Below are positions 62,973 to 64,000 of a stretch of DNA of 64,000 bases, in pieces. The notes under the pieces are model-generated. The model was not told the DNA's origin. It ran no database searches and saw only the letters and a list, made by a program, of their open reading frames with translations. The position numbers and the translations under genes were made by a program. Each line of letters begins with the position of its first letter. The stretch's first letter is position 1. This DNA is from Rhodococcus opacus B4 (GTDB lineage: Bacteria > Actinomycetota > Actinomycetes > Mycobacteriales > Mycobacteriaceae): positions 1 to 64,000 of the forward strand of contig NC_012522.1 of NCBI RefSeq assembly GCF_000010805.1. Reading direction: 5' to 3'.

Positions 62973-63413
62973 GTGACTGCAGACGAGCACGTGGAGTCGG
63001 AGCCGTTGACGAAGCGGGATTTCGAGGCACTGGCACGTTTCCGCTTCGGTATCCGCCGCTATCTGCGCTTCAGTGAGGACACGGTCCGTGACCATGGCCT
63101 CACCCCGCAGCACTACCAGTTGCTGCTCGCACTCAAGGGATTTCCCGGCCGTGAATGGGCCACCATGCGAGAACTGGCCGACCGCCTGCAGCTGCGTCAT
63201 CACAGCGTGGTGGAGCTGGTCGACCGGGCTCAGAAGCACGGTCTCGTGGAGCGCGCGCCGCACCCGTCCGACGCGCGGGCGGTACGGGTGGAATTGACCG
63301 AGCACGGGCAGCTGATCCTGGCACGCCTGAGTGCGATGCACCGCGACGAACTGCTGCGCCTCGGACCCACCCTCGAGTTACCCATCTGGGACGACCCTCC
63401 TCAGGACCCGTGA
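62973..63413 (+). CDS. MarR-family regulator
   Basis: A 146-residue MarR protein. FEALARFRFGIRRYLRFSED is the dimerisation helix. LTPQHYQLLLALKGFPGREW, MRELADRLQLRHHSVVELVD and the wing HPSDARAVRVELTEHG form the DNA-binding domain. GTG at 62973 has AAGGGG upstream. No target gene is adjacent except possibly the DUF3040 gene 1.3 kb away that shares the operator. Ligand unknown (phenolic or oxidative in many MarRs). Confidence 0.88.
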   Translation: MTADEHVESEPLTKRDFEALARFRFGIRRYLRFSEDTVRDHGLTPQHYQLLLALKGFPGREWATMRELADRLQLRHHSVVELVDRAQKHGLVERAPHPSDARAVRVELTEHGQLILARLSAMHRDELLRLGPTLELPIWDDPPQDP

Positions 63414-63620
63414 CTTCGCGTCCTTCGTCGACCCCCGGGTCCGCGACCGATGATCTGATCGGTCGATTGCCCGCTCGTCTCCGTCCCCATCAATTGCCGG
63501 TTGGTGAAAAAAATTGCTGGTCGATTGTCTGTGGGAGTCCTCGACGAGTTGCCGCAACCGTGGTGTGTAGTGGTCCGTCTGGGGGGTGCTCGGGCGAACA
63601 CCACAGACCCCGGCGATGCC
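63414..63620. other. Convergent intergenic region
   Basis: About 200 bases between marR (+) and the glutamate-synthase-like gene (-). No clear terminator by eye. Confidence 0.3.
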
Positions 63621-64000
63621 TCAAAACCTTGACGAGTCGGCGTTCGTCCAGTCGCGGAGCCAACTCGTCGGGGGGTCCTCCGTGAGCAGGTCACCGGGCT
63701 GCAGCCACTCGTGTAGGTCCGCGTAGGTCATCGTGCGGTGCCCCTGGATGCGCCGGTTGAGCATCGACGGATCGAGGTCGCAGAAGTCGTCCAGCCCCAT
63801 CGATGCCAGGATTTGTTGGGCGCTCGCGACGGTGGATCTCTGGAGGTTGTATACCCGGGTCGTCTTGTCCGGCACGTGGAGTGCGCGGGCCCGGCGGGCG
63901 TCTTGGGTGGTGACACCGACGGGGCACCGGTTGGTGTGGCAGCGTTGGGCCTGGATGCAGCCGACCGCGAACATCATCGCGCGGGCGGCGAGGGTGAAGT
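63621..64000 (-). CDS. FMN-binding glutamate synthase-like protein, 3' part (runs off the window)
   Basis: The last 126 residues of a gene that starts beyond the window. FTLAARAMMFAVGCIQAQRC, then HTNRCPVGVTTQDARRARAL matches the conserved Fe-S/FMN end of the glutamate synthase alpha-domain (GltB/GltS-like stand-alone FMN proteins), with the cysteine motif C-x5-C-x4-C. The tail VYNLQRSTVASAQQILASMG and MTYADLHEWLQPGDLL is as in the family. Probably a ferredoxin-type glutamate synthase domain protein. Confidence 0.85.
   Translation of the reverse strand, partial: FTLAARAMMFAVGCIQAQRCHTNRCPVGVTTQDARRARALHVPDKTTRVYNLQRSTVASAQQILASMGLDDFCDLDPSMLNRRIQGHRTMTYADLHEWLQPGDLLTEDPPTSWLRDWTNADSSRF

Overview
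The window reads as high-GC actinobacterial DNA, most likely Rhodococcus or a close relative. This is inferred from WhiB and ANTAR proteins, a GarA-like FHA protein, a DUF3040 protein, arsenate reductases of the mycothiol-linked low-molecular-weight phosphatase type, and very GC-rich codon use. The first 125 bases carry four GCTNCGC motifs inside short palindromes, the signature described for telomeres of linear actinomycete replicons. The left edge is therefore probably at or near the end of a linear plasmid or chromosome. The gene content (metal, fluoride and sulfide resistance, toxin-antitoxin pieces, resolvase, decayed genes) fits a large accessory replicon or island. No tRNA, rRNA, CRISPR array or replication gene was recognised.

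Region 1 (1-5.2 kb) is subtelomeric and decayed: a Clp N-domain gene with three one-base insertions, a second frameshifted fragment, a hicB antitoxin beside a hicA toxin with two nonsense codons, and an apparently intact nucleotidyltransferase/HEPN-like pair behind a strong palindromic operator. Region 2 (5.2-18.5 kb) is an arsenic/organoarsenic/mercury block. It holds a divergent module of a flavin monooxygenase and MFS exporter against an ArsR-ArsN fusion, a MerR-controlled Acr3-like permease cluster, merR with a thioredoxin-MerB fusion, and a full arsR-acr3-arsC-arsC-arsC-arsD-arsA operon. Region 3 (18.7-26.2 kb) holds NhaA, a SulP transporter with a MerR regulator, a TauE/SafE permease, a fluoride riboswitch driving two FluC genes plus a universal stress protein, and a metallophosphoesterase.

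Region 4 (27.8-36.5 kb) looks like one persulfide/sulfite regulon. It contains a CstR-like sensor, a persulfide dioxygenase-rhodanese fusion, a lone rhodanese, TauE/SafE, DUF302, a DUF2892-like protein, MMPL, CtaG, DUF2243 and a frameshifted sulfite oxidase. Near-identical TACCC(C)-GGGGGTA palindromes tie the promoters together: sulfide or persulfide would be oxidised to sulfite, which is exported or oxidised to sulfate.

Region 5 (36.5-51.9 kb) is a patchwork: a truncated ligase, small membrane proteins, two whiB copies (one broken), TspO, a CBS-BON protein, Dps, an IS remnant and ANTAR. It also contains a duplicated cassette (about 40.9-42.3 and 46.7-48.9 kb) made of a tiny membrane peptide, a winged-helix-like protein, a divergent 40-residue Lys/Arg-rich peptide and a conserved downstream block. 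After the second copy lies a large orphan two-helix membrane protein. Region 6 (52-64 kb) has an FHA protein, an Fe-S-type regulator, YciI, VOC and AhpD-like proteins, aconitase, an orphan sdhB, a P-type ATPase remnant, DUF488, a slipin, DUF3040, MarR and the 3' part of an FMN-binding glutamate-synthase-like gene running off the window.

Long genes (arsA, MMPL, acnA) are intact, while single-base frameshifts cluster in accessory genes. Real decay is therefore more likely than general sequencing error, but only read-level data can settle this.
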